From Flammula alnicola (taxonomy: Eukaryota; Basidiomycota; Agaricomycetes; Agaricales; Strophariaceae), in contig JADNRV010000015.1 in assembly GCA_015499995.1 (NCBI GenBank), positions 186,001 to 250,000 on the forward strand: a DNA stretch of 64,000 nucleotides, read 5' to 3'. Position numbers and translations under genes: made by a program. The first letter of the stretch is position 1; each line of letters opens with the position of its first letter. Below, in pieces: positions 36,493 to 48,591 of the stretch. The notes under the pieces were generated by a model. That model was given only the letters and a program-made list of their open reading frames with translations, did not search any database and had not been told where the DNA came from.

Positions 36493-39164
36493 ATGTCTGC
36501 TGAGCAGTACACTCACGTAGAACAGGACCCACAGGATCCGCCGGGAGGAAACGAGCTCCCAACCTACGACGATCTCGCTAACCAGAATGGGCCCAATTCA
36601 AGGTATTTAAAGAACAGACTCAGTCGGTAGGGGTATCTGATAAACCAACGCACTCCTTAGGTTCGGGCGATGGAGAGGGTGGATTGAGAAAAGGTATCGT
36701 CCCGCGAACTTGTGGCATCTATACTGTATGAAGACTGATCTTTTTCTTCTTCCTCCAGAGCAGCGGAGCGCTATGCAGATATCACCCCAGAGGAACGATC
36801 ACGAAGACGAGAGCGTGGTTGGGATATCAGTAGTCACGACCAGGTTAGCTTCATTTTAGTCGAAGAGTACGCGACTGCAGTTGAGAAACTGATGATGGGC
36901 GTGCCTCCTCTTCGCAGGAAGATTTTGAAACTGTACCAGTCATTCGGAATGAACCTCCGACCCCCAGTCCATCCAATCTACCTTTGCACATTCAGACAAG
37001 TAGCTTGAGTATCGAAGATTCTCCTCCACAAACGCGAGATGATACTTCAACTATTACCGGCCCACTTCCATTTCTGAGTCAAGTCATCGAGCCGACCCAC
37101 CTCAAGATTAACCATTTTGGCTCTCGTTTCTACCCCACACAACATCACAAATACGATGTGTGCTACCTTTAATTGCAGATAGAATGCTGCTTGTTGGACA
37201 TGATGAAGGACTTTCAGTCCTCGACATGTTTCCTCAGGAATGGACTGAAAATGGAGAGATTATACAAAAGGTCCCGATGAAGCACAATGTCGACCAATGT
37301 GGCGAGGAGAAACGTATGTCATAATATTCAATTCTCTTCTATACTCTACAGCAACCCTCTTGTTTTCAGTGTCTTCCAGATGTCTATTCTTGAAGCCGAG
37401 GATCATGGCAATGGATCCCACAAGGTGTCATTCTGGCAATTGTAGGTCCATCACACGATTCCACAGTAGGCAAAGATGCGGAATCATTTCGGGCGGCTCG
37501 TATGTACAACCTCTCTAGCTTGATCAGCTTAGCTAGATGGACTATAGCGAACAAGGTAAGCTTAATTGCTCGCGCATCAACGACTTTGTTGAAGAGTATT
37601 TGCAGGGATCCAAACCACTAGACCTGCACAAAATGTCGAACTGGCAAGTGCCCAGTACGCCTTCCAAAAAGCATCGAGCCCATGGCAGTATAGCTCGCGG
37701 TATCAAATCGCTGGTCGACTCTCCACCTCCTTTCCCTCCAGCAGAGATCACCTCGAGTTCTCACCAAACCTTCCTATCTCCAACTATTGGTACGGGACCA
37801 AACTTTGCGAAAGGCCATCCTCCGTCTGAACGCGGCAGCCCTCCTTCGAGAAGAAATTCGCTGAGTCCAGCTGGAATGTCGTAGAAGATTTACCCCTAAA
37901 GTGGGCTACGGATTTTGTTCCACTTGCCGTTCCAGGATCCCGGTTGGTTGGTGCTACAGTAGTTGCGTTCGCAACTTGGAGCGACGAGTCTCGTAAAAGT
38001 AGGACAGGAGGGCAGCTGCTTGCTATAGCTACCAAGTCAAACATTTTGTTGTATGAGACACCCAAAGGCGAGAGAGCCTACAGATTCGTCAAGGTCAGAT
38101 GGCGGCAACTTTTTTCGTCAATATATGCGTGCTCATTTCATCTAATAGGAATTTTACACGCCCCTACAACCTCGGCAGATAACTTTCATTCAGCAATCGG
38201 TGACAGAGGTCAGAAGTCCTGTGGAAAGTTCGAGCTCAGGACGATTTCATTCGCATTCACACAAACGATCCGATAGTGGCAGCACTCTGAGAGGAGTGAT
38301 GAATACGGCTTCATCGTCTATCCCCTTGAGTTATGGACTCACCTCAGCCTCTTCGTCGTCTTTGACAAGAAAGCTGGGTTGATCCGCCTCGCCGATTCCG
38401 CTGTGGGCGAGGTCGAGCTAGGCGAAGACGGTGGTCCTCAGCCTCCGGGGAACCTCTTCCCCCGTGATACGTACTCCTCAACAATAAGTTCATCCACTTT
38501 ACGACAAAGAGCCCGACTCTCCTTCGACATCCGAGAATCTGCATCCAAGTGGACTTTACCTGTCCGCTGCAATCTGCCTGTTCCCGGCCAACCAGGTGTT
38601 ATGCAGCCAGTCCATATACTGACGCGCGGGAAGCGGACCCATATTCTTCCTTGTCCATTGCCGCCCCGCTCTTCCGTTCCTCCGATGCATGCCGTTTTCT
38701 GGAAGTCGCATCCAACTTACGTTTCTTCGCGGGTCATCTTTGCAGACGGCGACTCGATCGACGAACCTCCACTGCTCCAGTTGGTTGCATTCAGTGAAAA
38801 TGGCATCGAAATACAGGAAATGGGCGTATCGTTCATGAATATAAAGGGTAAGGGACGGGCATTCCCTGACGAGATGCTACGAGCAGAAGAGGATCTTGGA
38901 GAAGCCGGCTTCTTGTCTGTGGGCGGTAACTGGGATCGGTTGGAACAGATCTATGGCTGTCAGCCTATGCCAAGCGCGGCTTCCGTGTTTTCAGTCGACA
39001 GCATGGATTCGACGGACATTCTAGCGCGCATGAAGAGAGAAGAGGGGATCTATGGATGGTGTCGCAAAGGCATGGAGGACTGGCGGGTGTTCTGGGTTGG
39101 AGGAAATCAAGGATTTGACGATTCGGCAAGCGACACATACAACCCAGGCGGAATGTATGGTTAA
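36493..39164 (+). CDS. CNH-domain-like (beta-propeller) protein
   Basis: Start MSAEQYTHVEQDPQDPP at 36493, then NELPTYDDLANQNGPNSR and small exons FGRWRGWIEK and AAERYADITPEERSRRRER. After an acidic linker, the sequence CVLPLIADRMLLVGHDEGLS followed by VLDMFPQEW resembles the opening of CNH (citron homology) domains, which read '...LLVGTEEGLYVLD...'. Later blade-like segments include VILAIVGPSHDSTVGKDAES, AARMYNLSSLISLARWTIAN, ATWSDESRKSRTGGQLLAIA, TKSNILLYETPKGERAYRFV, QPRQITFIQQS and PPLLQLVAFSENGIEIQEMG. The C terminus EDWRVFWVGGNQGFDDSAS ends at 39164. A CNH domain would suggest a scaffold in small-GTPase or vesicle-tethering pathways, but no kinase, RhoGEF or other partner domain is seen. 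At least seven introns. Confidence 0.6.
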
Positions 39165-39407
39165 GTCTGTATGGTGACTCTGGACATTCTATGGACAATT
39201 ACAGGATATATATTACTGTTGTAATTGTACTACTTCATCACTAACTCATGAATGTATTCAAAAACGGGAATAACAATATACATATTCCTTTGTACTTATT
39301 CATGTCTGGCTGGTCGGACTGGGTTTTGAAATAGGATGCATAAACTTTTATGTATTCTGAACTCCTAATTATCATTATTGCTTGATCTAAACTACCAATC
39401 GAAATAT

Positions 39408-40936
39408 TCAAAAGCCTGCGGCATTTCGAACGGAAGTCAGCAAAATGTCGTTGAAGTCGCCCCCTGCTTCCCACATAGCAAATCCTCTCAGTTTCGTTTC
39501 CTTGATGAAATTTCCCTTGGCAGCGAACGACTAGAAAGGTGTGATGGTTAGACCTGGAAATTAACTAATGATCAGATACACACCTGAGCATTGTCGTAAG
39601 ATACCATAATCTGTGTCGTAGTGTTATAAACGAACGGCTAACAAAATAGATAAATCTCTTTTCGCCAATGTATGCGCCATAAAACTCACCGTCTGACTGC
39701 AGCTATCAAATCTGAATGGAAGGTTTTCCTTGGGTGTTCCATCAGCGTTCAAGTACCCGAGCTCGATCATACCCCAGAAATCGATGTCTCCACCTGCGGT
39801 TTGCGGGTTTCCACAAACATCCAAGCCAGCCGCGTCGTCCCAGGAGTCACCTGCTGGATGGGCGTTGGCGTCAAAGGATGGATACGGCGCCAAGGTCGTC
39901 GTAGATCCACTCTTGAATGCATTTGCCTTAGGAACCTGGAATGAATGACCGTATGCTGCAACACCCAGCACAATCTGGTTGACAGGGATGCCCGCCTTCT
40001 TCCATTTCTGCACCGCAGAAACAGCAGAGCCAGCTTGGTTCTGGGCTGACGTGCAAGTATCGTTCAGCGGTGCATTGGGGCCTACTGTTGCGCTCCATGG
40101 TCCCCAGATATCATAATTCATGATGGCTATCCAGTCGAGCACTTTGCTAAAACCAGAGACATCGCTGAGGGGGTTTCCATCTGGTCCGATGAAAGGATTC
40201 GTTGCCACCGCCGCTGAAAGGATCAGCTGCGATCCTAAAGGGTCCTTGCGAAGTTCCTGCAGGAAAGAAAGGAAGTTTGCTGTGTCGTTTGGGCTAATCG
40301 CATTGCAGCCAATTCCTTGGTTTGCAGGATATTCCCAACTGTCGAGTAGATATTATCATTATCACAGCGAGCGACAAAATAAATTAACAGGAACATACTC
40401 AAAGTCAATTCCGTCTAAATTGTACTTCTTTGCAAAGTTGGTGACAGTTTTAACGAACATGGTCCTATTTTGCGCTGACCCTACGTTGACAGAGAACCCT
40501 CGCGAGCCTGTCCAACCTCCAATAGACACTAGGGCTTTGACACCCTATTAAAAGAGTTCAATTATGACTTGCTGAATATGACGAGATTTTAATTTATCTT
40601 ACATTTGTATGAGCTTCAGTCACAAACTGTGGCAGGAGCGTCGGATCCGAACCGCTCAAGTTGAGAGCTTTAGTATCCGACGTCGTTTCTCTGTAACGAT
40701 TGCATCAGGCATTATTCGAGCATAGAACATAATACTCACGCGAAAGAATATGTAAGGTGAGTATATTTCGACCAGCTGACTTTAGAGAGGGGGAAACCGG
40801 CATCTGCATGCCATCCTGCGTACCAAGCGGCGGCTACTTTGGATTTCCCTGAGCTAGGCACTGCCATTTGGAGGCCATAGACCGTAGGAATGATAAGAGA
40901 TAGACAAGTCAACGCCCGGATAGCTGATTTGTGCAT
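39408..40936 (-). CDS. Secreted GH18 chitinase
   Basis: Glycoside hydrolase family 18 endo-chitinase, expected to be secreted. Start MHKSAIRALTCLSLIIPTVY at 40936 is a signal peptide. Conserved family segments: KVAAAWYAGWHADAGFPLS, YTHLTYSFA, GVKALVSIGGWTGSRGFS (the SxGG motif), and NLDGIDFDWEYPANQGIGC, the DxxDxDxE catalytic motif with Glu as proton donor, split by an intron at about 40340-40400. Then come ILSAAVATNPFIGPDG, VLDWIAIMNYDIWGPWS (the MxYD substrate-binding motif), IVLGVAAYGHSFQVP and finally LRGFAMWEAGGDFNDILLTS, stopping at 39408. No chitin-binding module is seen. Introns occur at about 40700-40738, 40545-40605, 40340-40400, 39640-39690 and 39527-39583. Likely used in wall remodelling or degrading fungal chitin. 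Confidence 0.95.
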
Positions 40937-41011
40937 TGGGTTGTTCGAGGCACAGTTTCGAAGTGGCTGACGAGCAAAACTGGAGGGGCCCCAAAGTTCG
41001 ATGTCTCCGGT

Positions 41012-41020
41012 GTATATAAA
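41012..41020 (-). promoter_or_regulatory. TATA box of the chitinase gene
   Basis: TATATA read on the minus strand lies about 77 bases upstream of the chitinase ATG. The rest of 40937-41520 holds no recognised feature. Confidence 0.5.
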
Positions 41021-41520
41021 CCGGCAGGATTTAAATAACTAAGCACCACATGCACCAGGTAATAGGTTCAATATTGGATGATCACCTGAAGAATACTCCA
41101 TCTGCCTTTCAGCGTAGAAGTGCGAGCCACCACCTTCGATTCGGAATTAGAACAGTCTTATTCGGAGCACGCTGCCTCCAAGCAACGCTGCCCATATCTT
41201 TCCTAGTTCTCGGTTTAAATCCTCGTGGTGTTTCACCACAGCGTCCCCGAGCGAATGTGTTGTTGATGGAGAAGAAAGATGATCATGGTGTGGTTGTTGG
41301 CAACGTGTGAAACAGTGACGATCTGTGTTTTATCGCATTAGTTTGGAGATGTCTTCGTCGGCGGTACTGTACTTCTGCAGTGATCGATGTCATAAATAAC
41401 CATGTTACCGATGACAGGAGGCTCTTTTCCGTAAAAGAAGGTTCAAGGCGTTCATCGAATATTGCGAACTTTGTGGTTGACGTTGTGGGCGGCTTTTACA
41501 ACTTGAAAATGTCAAGTCAT

Positions 41521-42420
41521 CTAAATGATTAGAAATATTTTGGTTGCCCGATACCTCTCGACCATTGGCAAAGCATCCTCAAATGGATGCACCTTGGGTC
41601 TAATACGGGTGTCCTAAAATATCTTGGATGCTCCAGTAACCATCTTGATCCGACTTTGCCAATTCGTTCTAAATTTGCTCGAAGTAGGCATAAGCTTCGA
41701 AGATCTGGTTGAACAAGAGGACTTTATCAACAAACGGCCGAGCCACTTCAGGATGAGGTCATCAAATGATTAACCTGTTGAACATCTCTCGAAAAAGAAT
41801 TCATGGAGAACACTTACTAGGAGATGGGTCCCATTCCAATGCTGATCCAGCAGAGAGTGATTGGCCTCCTAAACGATTGGAGTTGTTAAACTCTGATCTC
41901 CTTTGCCCGCAAGATTTTAGTTCCACAACGCGTCCACAAATATTCCTTTGCAAACTCACCGAGGAGATGTCACTTATCAAATGCGCATTCCCACTTCCTA
42001 CTCGAGCGACGCTAATTAATTTGGGCAGAGTTCCTTGACCATCAACCTATTGGTGTATAAATATGAACGTCCGTGCCAAGAGAGAACGATGTAGGATCCA
42101 AACGCGCCTCGATGGCTCCATGATCCACATGCCACCAATGTCTAGCAAAAAAACTAGACCTAGTGGAAGGCTGTATTTAACGAATGAGTTTTTTTGCTTG
42201 TAAATCCTCGATGGAAGGGCTGATACTCACCCAGGCATGCTGTCCTTGTCATGCACCGTGGGTAGGACCACAGAACTGCAAAGCTTTAAGTTGGGATTGT
42301 GATTAAGAGGGACAACATATATCGTTTAGGCTCATATCCACTTTCTGGTGGAATTTCTAGCGGAATGTCGGGGATAGACCGCGACCGAAGAGTGGAAGGG
42401 GTTTTTCCTTCGTTAAGCAT
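41521..42420 (-). pseudogene. Damaged protein gene of unrecognised family
   Basis: Coding-like segments follow one another on the minus strand but cannot be joined without repairs. They are MLNEGKTPSTLRSRSIPDIP (from 42420), VVLPTVHDKDSMPG, an intron about 42143-42235, HWWHVDHGAIEARLDPTSFS, LGTDVHIYTPI, GTLPKLISVARVGSGNAHLI, then EANHSLLDQHWNGTHLL, PEVARPFVDKVLLFNQIFEA, LERIGKVGSRWLLEHPRYF and FEDALPMVERYRATKIFL. A TAG codon lies in frame at 41869-41871 and at least three one-base slips are needed. The slips match a pattern seen in intact housekeeping genes here, but the TAG does not, so this is either a pseudogene or a live gene whose intron structure I misread. I do not recognise the family. 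It lies between the chitinase and the sugar transporter, all on the same strand. Confidence 0.45.
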
Positions 42421-42857
42421 GAAAACAGGACATGAGGACAAGAGAAGGCAATGTGTCCGTGGCCGCGTCGGCCCGGTGCAGACAGCTCAGACGGAAGCAG
42501 ATTTCACCGGCCCGCACATCTGGCATGCTAAGCCAACCCCACGTTGACCCCAGTCAGTTCGCATCGCCAGTTGATCGCCAGTGGACGTCAGCTACTTCTA
42601 TGTATCTATCGCGATTACACTTATTTCAGCCTATATGCTTGATTGATCACAATATTTTTATCAGTCACCGATGCGCCAATCTTGCGAAGGAAGGAAAATG
42701 TACATATGCATAGTTGATGCATAGTATGATAGATAACAGATTTATATATACATTCCGAGACGTACGTAGTACGTTATACCCAATCGTTACCTGAACAGAA
42801 AAAGCAGTCGCAAATCTATCGATCTCATTTCTGGCGACATTTCGTGATAGCGGTGGA

Positions 42858-45655
42858 TTACTCAGCGATAACGAGCTCAGTTGCGCCGCCTTTCTCCACA
42901 ACTGCAACCTTATATTTAGTAATGGATGCTTTAACAGGATTTGGAGCCTATTAGTATTAAAGAAACGAGGTTCAGTGCGTCCAGGTAAATAACGAGAATA
43001 AAAACTGGCCTCGAAGATTTCATTGAGTTCCTCGCTGAACGGAGGAGTCAGTGTCAAATAACCTCTGAGATTAAAAGAACCTTACAGTGTCCTTCCTTTC
43101 GTCTCAACGGCACAAAGATAGATAACGAGGCATTCGAAGAGATCCCAAACAATGTAAACAATGTAATACTAGGGTTATTTTTGGCATCAGATGGAAATAG
43201 AAGAGATTTCATCCAGAACTTACCCGCCATGTAATATTCTTCAACGCAATTGGACCGGCATAAGTGTTGACGAAAGACGCGCAGCTAACAGCAAAGGCAT
43301 AGCTAAAACATTCCTCAGCTAAGTTGCCTTATTGAACGCATATGACCGCCTTACAATGCCATTCCTTTTGCACTAAAAGGATAGATTGGAGATTAGAGAG
43401 GCTTTACAAAGAAGCAAATAACTGACCGGGTGTTGTAGTCCAGACATTCGGCGGGGTAGAGCGCTTGCAACGGCGTGTAGGCCAAGCTGTACACGAAACC
43501 AAACAGGACTGAGAAGATGATAGACAATCAAAATCTAGGCTAAGTGACTTATACGCGGTGACGTACAAATGAAAGCGATGGCCGCATTTGCGCCCTGTGG
43601 GTTGGCATTGCTCGAGCCCCATTTTGCAGTACATCCTAGGATCTATCGATAAGTTTCGCGGAAGTTGGATAAAGTAATACCTACCCGTGACAACAGCAAG
43701 CATTCCAGAGGAAGCAAGAGTCCCCCAGAACCACATAGTACGGCGACCCACTTTCAAAATCAATCACATCAATATATCGAGCTTTGAGAAATAGGACAAG
43801 ACTAAGTACCTTTGTCCGTCAATGAGGTTCCGATCAAAGCGCCAGTAGCAGAAATAATCGTATTCGCAAAGTTAAGGGTCAATCTTTGGTTTTGGCTGTC
43901 TACTCCAGCGGCTCCGAACAGAATGGGCAAGAAATATCTGACATGAGGGATATTCATTAGCGATCAATCCGGGCCCAATCAAAGGGAGATTCACCCTAGA
44001 CCATTTCCTGACCATTGCTGTACACGGTGAGGTATTAGAAAGGCAGGAGGCTCATGACGAGCGACAACTACTGTACTTACTCCGAAGAAACCCATTAGGA
44101 GCATCATGGAAGTCCTATACCTCGCATTGCGAGTGTTGAAGAGTTCCGAGTAGTCCCACCTGGTTAAATGGACTCCAGAATGAGCTTGATATTATCAGAG
44201 GGAGAAGAAATACATAAATCCTCACCAGCGCTTATCTGAGGCGTCTAACTTGACCCCTTCTTCGAATTCCTTCCATTCCAGGAGGACTAGAGGTGCATCC
44301 GGGTTACCGTTTCCGTGATATTTGGCAAGAACTTTACGAGCTTCTTCTTTACGCCCAACTGCTATCAACCATCGAGGAGACTTGAATGCAAACGAATAAG
44401 CGAAATAAAAATGGAGTGAGTTCGTGGGATACTGACCTCGGAAGTAGGAAAGCAAACACTAGAAGGATGCTAGCTGGGATAATTTGAATGGCGAGAGGTG
44501 CCCTCCAGGACGCAGTGGAATTAATTCGATTAGTGGCAACGGTAAGTCCAGCTGCACAGATGGGTCGATTTCATGGATCCTTGTAACATAAAAAAAACTG
44601 ACTGCACAGAATTGAACCCGAATAATAGAATGCTATCAAACATGGTGTTGGATAAGAATAGACAAGGATTTATCTCGAATGCCTCATGCAACTTACTGTT
44701 GTAGCTGTATTTTCACGTAGTGTCAGTCAAAAGATCTAAATATAAAAATCGTAGGGCCGGACTCACAGTCCGGTTAAACGACCTCGCCACTGAGGAGGCG
44801 ACATTTCGACAACATAGGCAGGTGCAGCGGTTGTGCTGATAGCGACGCCAAAGCCAAGGGTAAATCTTCCACCGAGCAGGTAGTGGACATTTCGCGCCAC
44901 AGTAATCACGACTGCACCTATGTATGGTCCTGGTTAAATTTTGAAGTCCTTGGTATCAAACCAACAACTTATTACCAATGATAATGATCAAACTTCCAAG
45001 GGCCTGAGCAGAAAAGAATTTAATGATCATTTAGCTTTACTATTCCCGTTAAAACGTACCATTCCTCCTCGACGGCCGAACCTATCAGTTACCGGACCCG
45101 CAACAAGGACACCAGCAATACTTCCTATTGAATACTTGATCGTTTTTAGTTGCTCGTATATCAGACATATTACTGTAAAATTCCTTACAATACCGAAGAT
45201 GATTGCAGTTGTTGTCCCGACACCACCTCCAGCATCTTGGCCATCAATACCGAAGTAGTCTAGATATTGACTTGACGACAAATTCATGTCGGCGCTGGCC
45301 CATTCCAATACTGGACAATATTAAGACTCACCTCATGCCGTTAACAGCACTCATCACTAATAATAAAAAATAGCATAAGATGAACCGAATGATGAAGTAG
45401 ACAACGTCATTCACCGGACCCATCAAAACCATTGGATAGAGATCCCATGAAAGCCACGAGGAGAATTAAAAACAGCTGAATAGATCGAGCACTCGTAGCT
45501 TTCAATTGAGGGCCATTGGCGAGGGCGGCCGCGAGGTCGACGTTCGCAACCTCGATGAACTTGGCATTCTGGGGGATGTCAACTGGAGAAGGAAACTTCT
45601 CACTATCCGAAACATGGTCTGGTTGGGAGCTTTTCTCTGGAGAATGGGTGGACAT
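42858..45655 (-). CDS. MFS sugar transporter (lactose permease/hexose transporter type)
   Basis: Twelve-helix major facilitator of the sugar porter family, in the plasma membrane. Start MSTHSPEKSSQPDHVSDSEK at 45655, with a hydrophilic N terminus, then IQLFLILLVAFMGSLSNGFD, the first helix. Family signatures: GPVTDRFGRRGG (loop 2-3, about 45060-45120), RFTLGFGVAISTTAAPAYVV followed by EMSPPQWRGRLTG (helix 4-5, about 44760-44870), and SPRWLIAVGRKEEARKVLAK (PESPRWL-like, about 44310-44380). The domain ends in a hydrophilic tail, YKVAVVEKGGATELVIAE, at 42858. More than ten short introns interrupt it. The long-tailed N terminus and the SPRWL-GR-EEA pattern resemble fungal lactose/galactose permeases, but the substrate cannot be read from sequence. 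It is in the same neighbourhood as the chitinase and GH3 beta-glucosidase. Confidence 0.9.
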
Positions 45656-46946
45656 GTTGGTCGTCCTCAAAGATATTCGTGTAGGGATAAACCTATATAT
45701 GCTCCTCAAGACTTGTGTGGTTACAAAGGGGCTAAAAACGAACCTATTCCGAACTTGATTGACTCGGCCAGAAATAAATTGGCTGTGGAAGAAGATGGTG
45801 GGGGAGATGTTCCGAATGGGAGTGTCACAAGGGACTCTTACCTTACTGAGGAAGATTATGGGGAAAGACTTCTCAAGGTCCCGGTCTGCTGCGTCCAGAG
45901 GTCATCCAAGAACTTCTGAGAAGCTATCTTCGGCACATTGTCGGAAACATTGAGGCGGGAATTTTTACTCGGTAATCGAGAAAAAGTCCCCCGTGGCCTG
46001 TACGTGGTGCAAAATGGAGATGGACATAGGAGGTAATATTGAGTTTGGTAAACTGAGGTAGACTTCGTATGAAGCTTCGTATGGAGAAAGGCTTTGAAAC
46101 GAGAAAGTCGAGACGTTACGTATCCGATACCATCGTGAAGAGCGATTGACCAGGAGATATCGTCTCACGACATCTCCGGGAACCACCAGGTTGTGCGAGG
46201 TTTGCCGGTACCATAGGCTCTGAGGACTGCATCTGCGAGGGTCGAGCTTGTGACCTAAACGACAAGAAGAGGTATTAATCTTATTCAGGGGTTGACTGTT
46301 CTTACACCGTGCACCGACTGGTGGGGATGGTCTGGCGGGTACAGGTATTTTTGAATCCGTCAATCCGCCATTTCGGATGGTTGAAAAGTTGCAGCGCACT
46401 AGGCCCAAGTGCATGTACATTCGTTCCGACTGCCAACTGATGGTTCGCCAATAAGATGGTGCAGCGTGCTTGCTGAGGATGGTCAAATTTTTTGAAGATA
46501 AAGTCCCAGGAGATTGTAAGCAGGCTTCGACAGCAACGCGTCGTAGACAGCACATGATGCGTGTTGCAGGGTGCGCCAGCATGATTTTCTCATTTTAGGG
46601 GTTATACATAACTCCGTTAGCCGTCTGATAACAGACCGTCGGGCGAAGCTGAGATGCCAAGCATGATACAACCGCAGTTCAACGGCGAAATGCATTCGGC
46701 TATTGATATGCAGTGGATATGGATTGACGCCGGGGCTTGAGGAGCAGATGTCCAGCGCATCACATTGATAATCCGTGTGTTTTCTATAATTTTTGTGCAT
46801 GTAGAGAGGGTGGACACTGGACACCGGACAGCAACCGGCAGAAGACAAGGCTGTCTCGTGTCCGATCAAAAAAAGGTTTGGAACGGATCAATTATGTTTT
46901 CTCAAAACCACCAGACAGTCGCCTCTCTCATACTCTACATAGGTCG
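45656..46946. other. Upstream region of the sugar transporter and SET-domain genes
   Basis: About 1.3 kb between divergent genes. A minus-strand ORF of 205 codons covers 45965-46582 but shows no conserved segment and reads across likely noncoding sequence. No other feature was recognised. Confidence 0.4.
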
Positions 46947-48481
46947 ATGTCGACTGCAGAATCAACCTCATGTTTAGCTCTGAAATCCTGGCTTTCGGAG
47001 CATGGGGGTGGGTTTCATCCAAAAACACGCTTTAACCAAGGTAGCACCATCTTGCTTTATCTTCAAGTTCGGCACCATAGCTGTCTCCCACCTCCCATGG
47101 CTGGAGATTGGCTAACCAAGCCCGTTTGCACACAGATGCTTCTGGATCTGGCGTCCTTGTAACGGATGATCTACCCAAGGACCTGACAGTGGTTTCGTGT
47201 CCATTTGAACTTGTGATCACGCAGACAGTCGCGAAGACCTCTGTCCTACAGATTCTTGGTGATTCTATGGTTATCCAGACCCACGAATGGTCTGAACGAC
47301 AATGGATCGGCACATATATATCTTTGCATTGGATCATTTCCCAACAATATGAAAGGTATAGCTTATTCATTCGAAGGATAGCGTCTTTGATTCATCTAAG
47401 ATACATCTAGATTCAGAGGAAGCGACACACTACTCCATGCCAGATATCTCGACACTTTACCGGCACCGGACAAGCTTCGCACACCGTTACATTTCTCTCC
47501 AGCCGAATTAGAACTGTTCAAAGGAACAAATTTATACGGTGCCACTATGGATCGGGAGTGGGAGTGGAGAAAAGAATGGAATCAATGCAACGAAATCGTT
47601 GCGCAAGTAAATACTTTCTTGGGAGAACTTTTCACCTGGTCTGTCATATGAAGGGTACTTTTTCATACGTGCGTTCATCTCATAGCCCCACAGGGACAGA
47701 TACCTAACTGCCGCAACCTATGTCTCGTCGCGAGCTTTCCCGTCTTCTCTACTTTCGCCTACACCTACCCTCGTACACTCTCCCTCTACCCAACCGATTC
47801 TAATACCTGGAGTTGATGCATTGAATCATGCTCGTGGGCAACCTGTTTCTTGGCTCGTGACATACCCCGATGACAGAGGGACTACGAACGGAGCAACATC
47901 TGAACAACCAAAGATATCTCTCGTCATTCATTCCCCCCCAGTCAAAGGCCAAGAATTGTTCAACAACTATGGGCCTAAGCCAAACTCTGAACTTATCTTG
48001 GGTTACGGCTTCTCAATACCGAACAACCCGGATGACACTATTGTCCTGAAAATCGCAGGGGTTGGAGGAAATAAGTGGGAAGTTGGGCGAGATTCTCGAG
48101 GCGCCGAAGGTCTATGGAACGAGATACTCTTGAACTTCGTCGAGTCCGAAGAACAGCGACCGACGTATGAGGATGTTTTGGATGCCTCGGCAATGTTACA
48201 AGAAATGCTACAAGCCCTGATACAACGATTGCCAATTGATCAAGAACCCCATACGAGTGAAGTTAGGCCTGAAGTGGCCACAATGTTCCGTCATTATCTC
48301 GAAGGTATGTCCTTCCAATACAGCGTATGATGCCAAGGATAAGGCGATTGAGGATGGTCATGTTTTTATAGGTCAGAAGGACATACTTTTTTCTCTGATG
48401 GAGTTTTCTCGGGCCCGAGAACAAGACGCTATCAGTATGGCCAGTGATGAAGGTATAAATCTTGTTCTAGATGACGATTGA
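46947..48481 (+). CDS. SET-domain lysine methyltransferase (Rkm/SETD3-SETD6 type)
   Basis: Start MSTAESTSCLALKSWLSEHG at 46947, then GGFHPKTRF, an intron 47040-47128, and ARLHTDASGSGVLVTDDLP, the typical opening of the split SET domain in this family. The following part has ELVITQTVAK, a helical insert (DREWEWRKEWNQCNEIVAQV) and then the second SET half: PILIPGVDALNHARGQPVSW and GQELFNNYGPKPNSELILGY, where the NNYG..N.E...GYGF motif binds S-adenosylmethionine and substrate Lys. The C-terminal helical substrate-binding domain follows, ending at 48481. Relatives methylate ribosomal proteins, actin or other non-histone targets; the substrate here is unknown. Introns at about 47263-47412, 47640-47700 and 48304-48370. 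Confidence 0.85.
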
Positions 48482-48591
48482 TTCCAGTCGAGGAACTTCT
48501 GCATCTCGTTATGATTTCTCTGTCGTCCCATGAAACCTGCTAATATACACACATCCTTGAAAATTTATTTGAACCTAAGGCGCAAAGCCAA

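Noticed and set aside
45965..46582. 205-codon ORF on the minus strand
   Set aside because: It has no conserved segment, an amino-acid mix typical of chance translation, and lies in the shared upstream region of two divergent genes.
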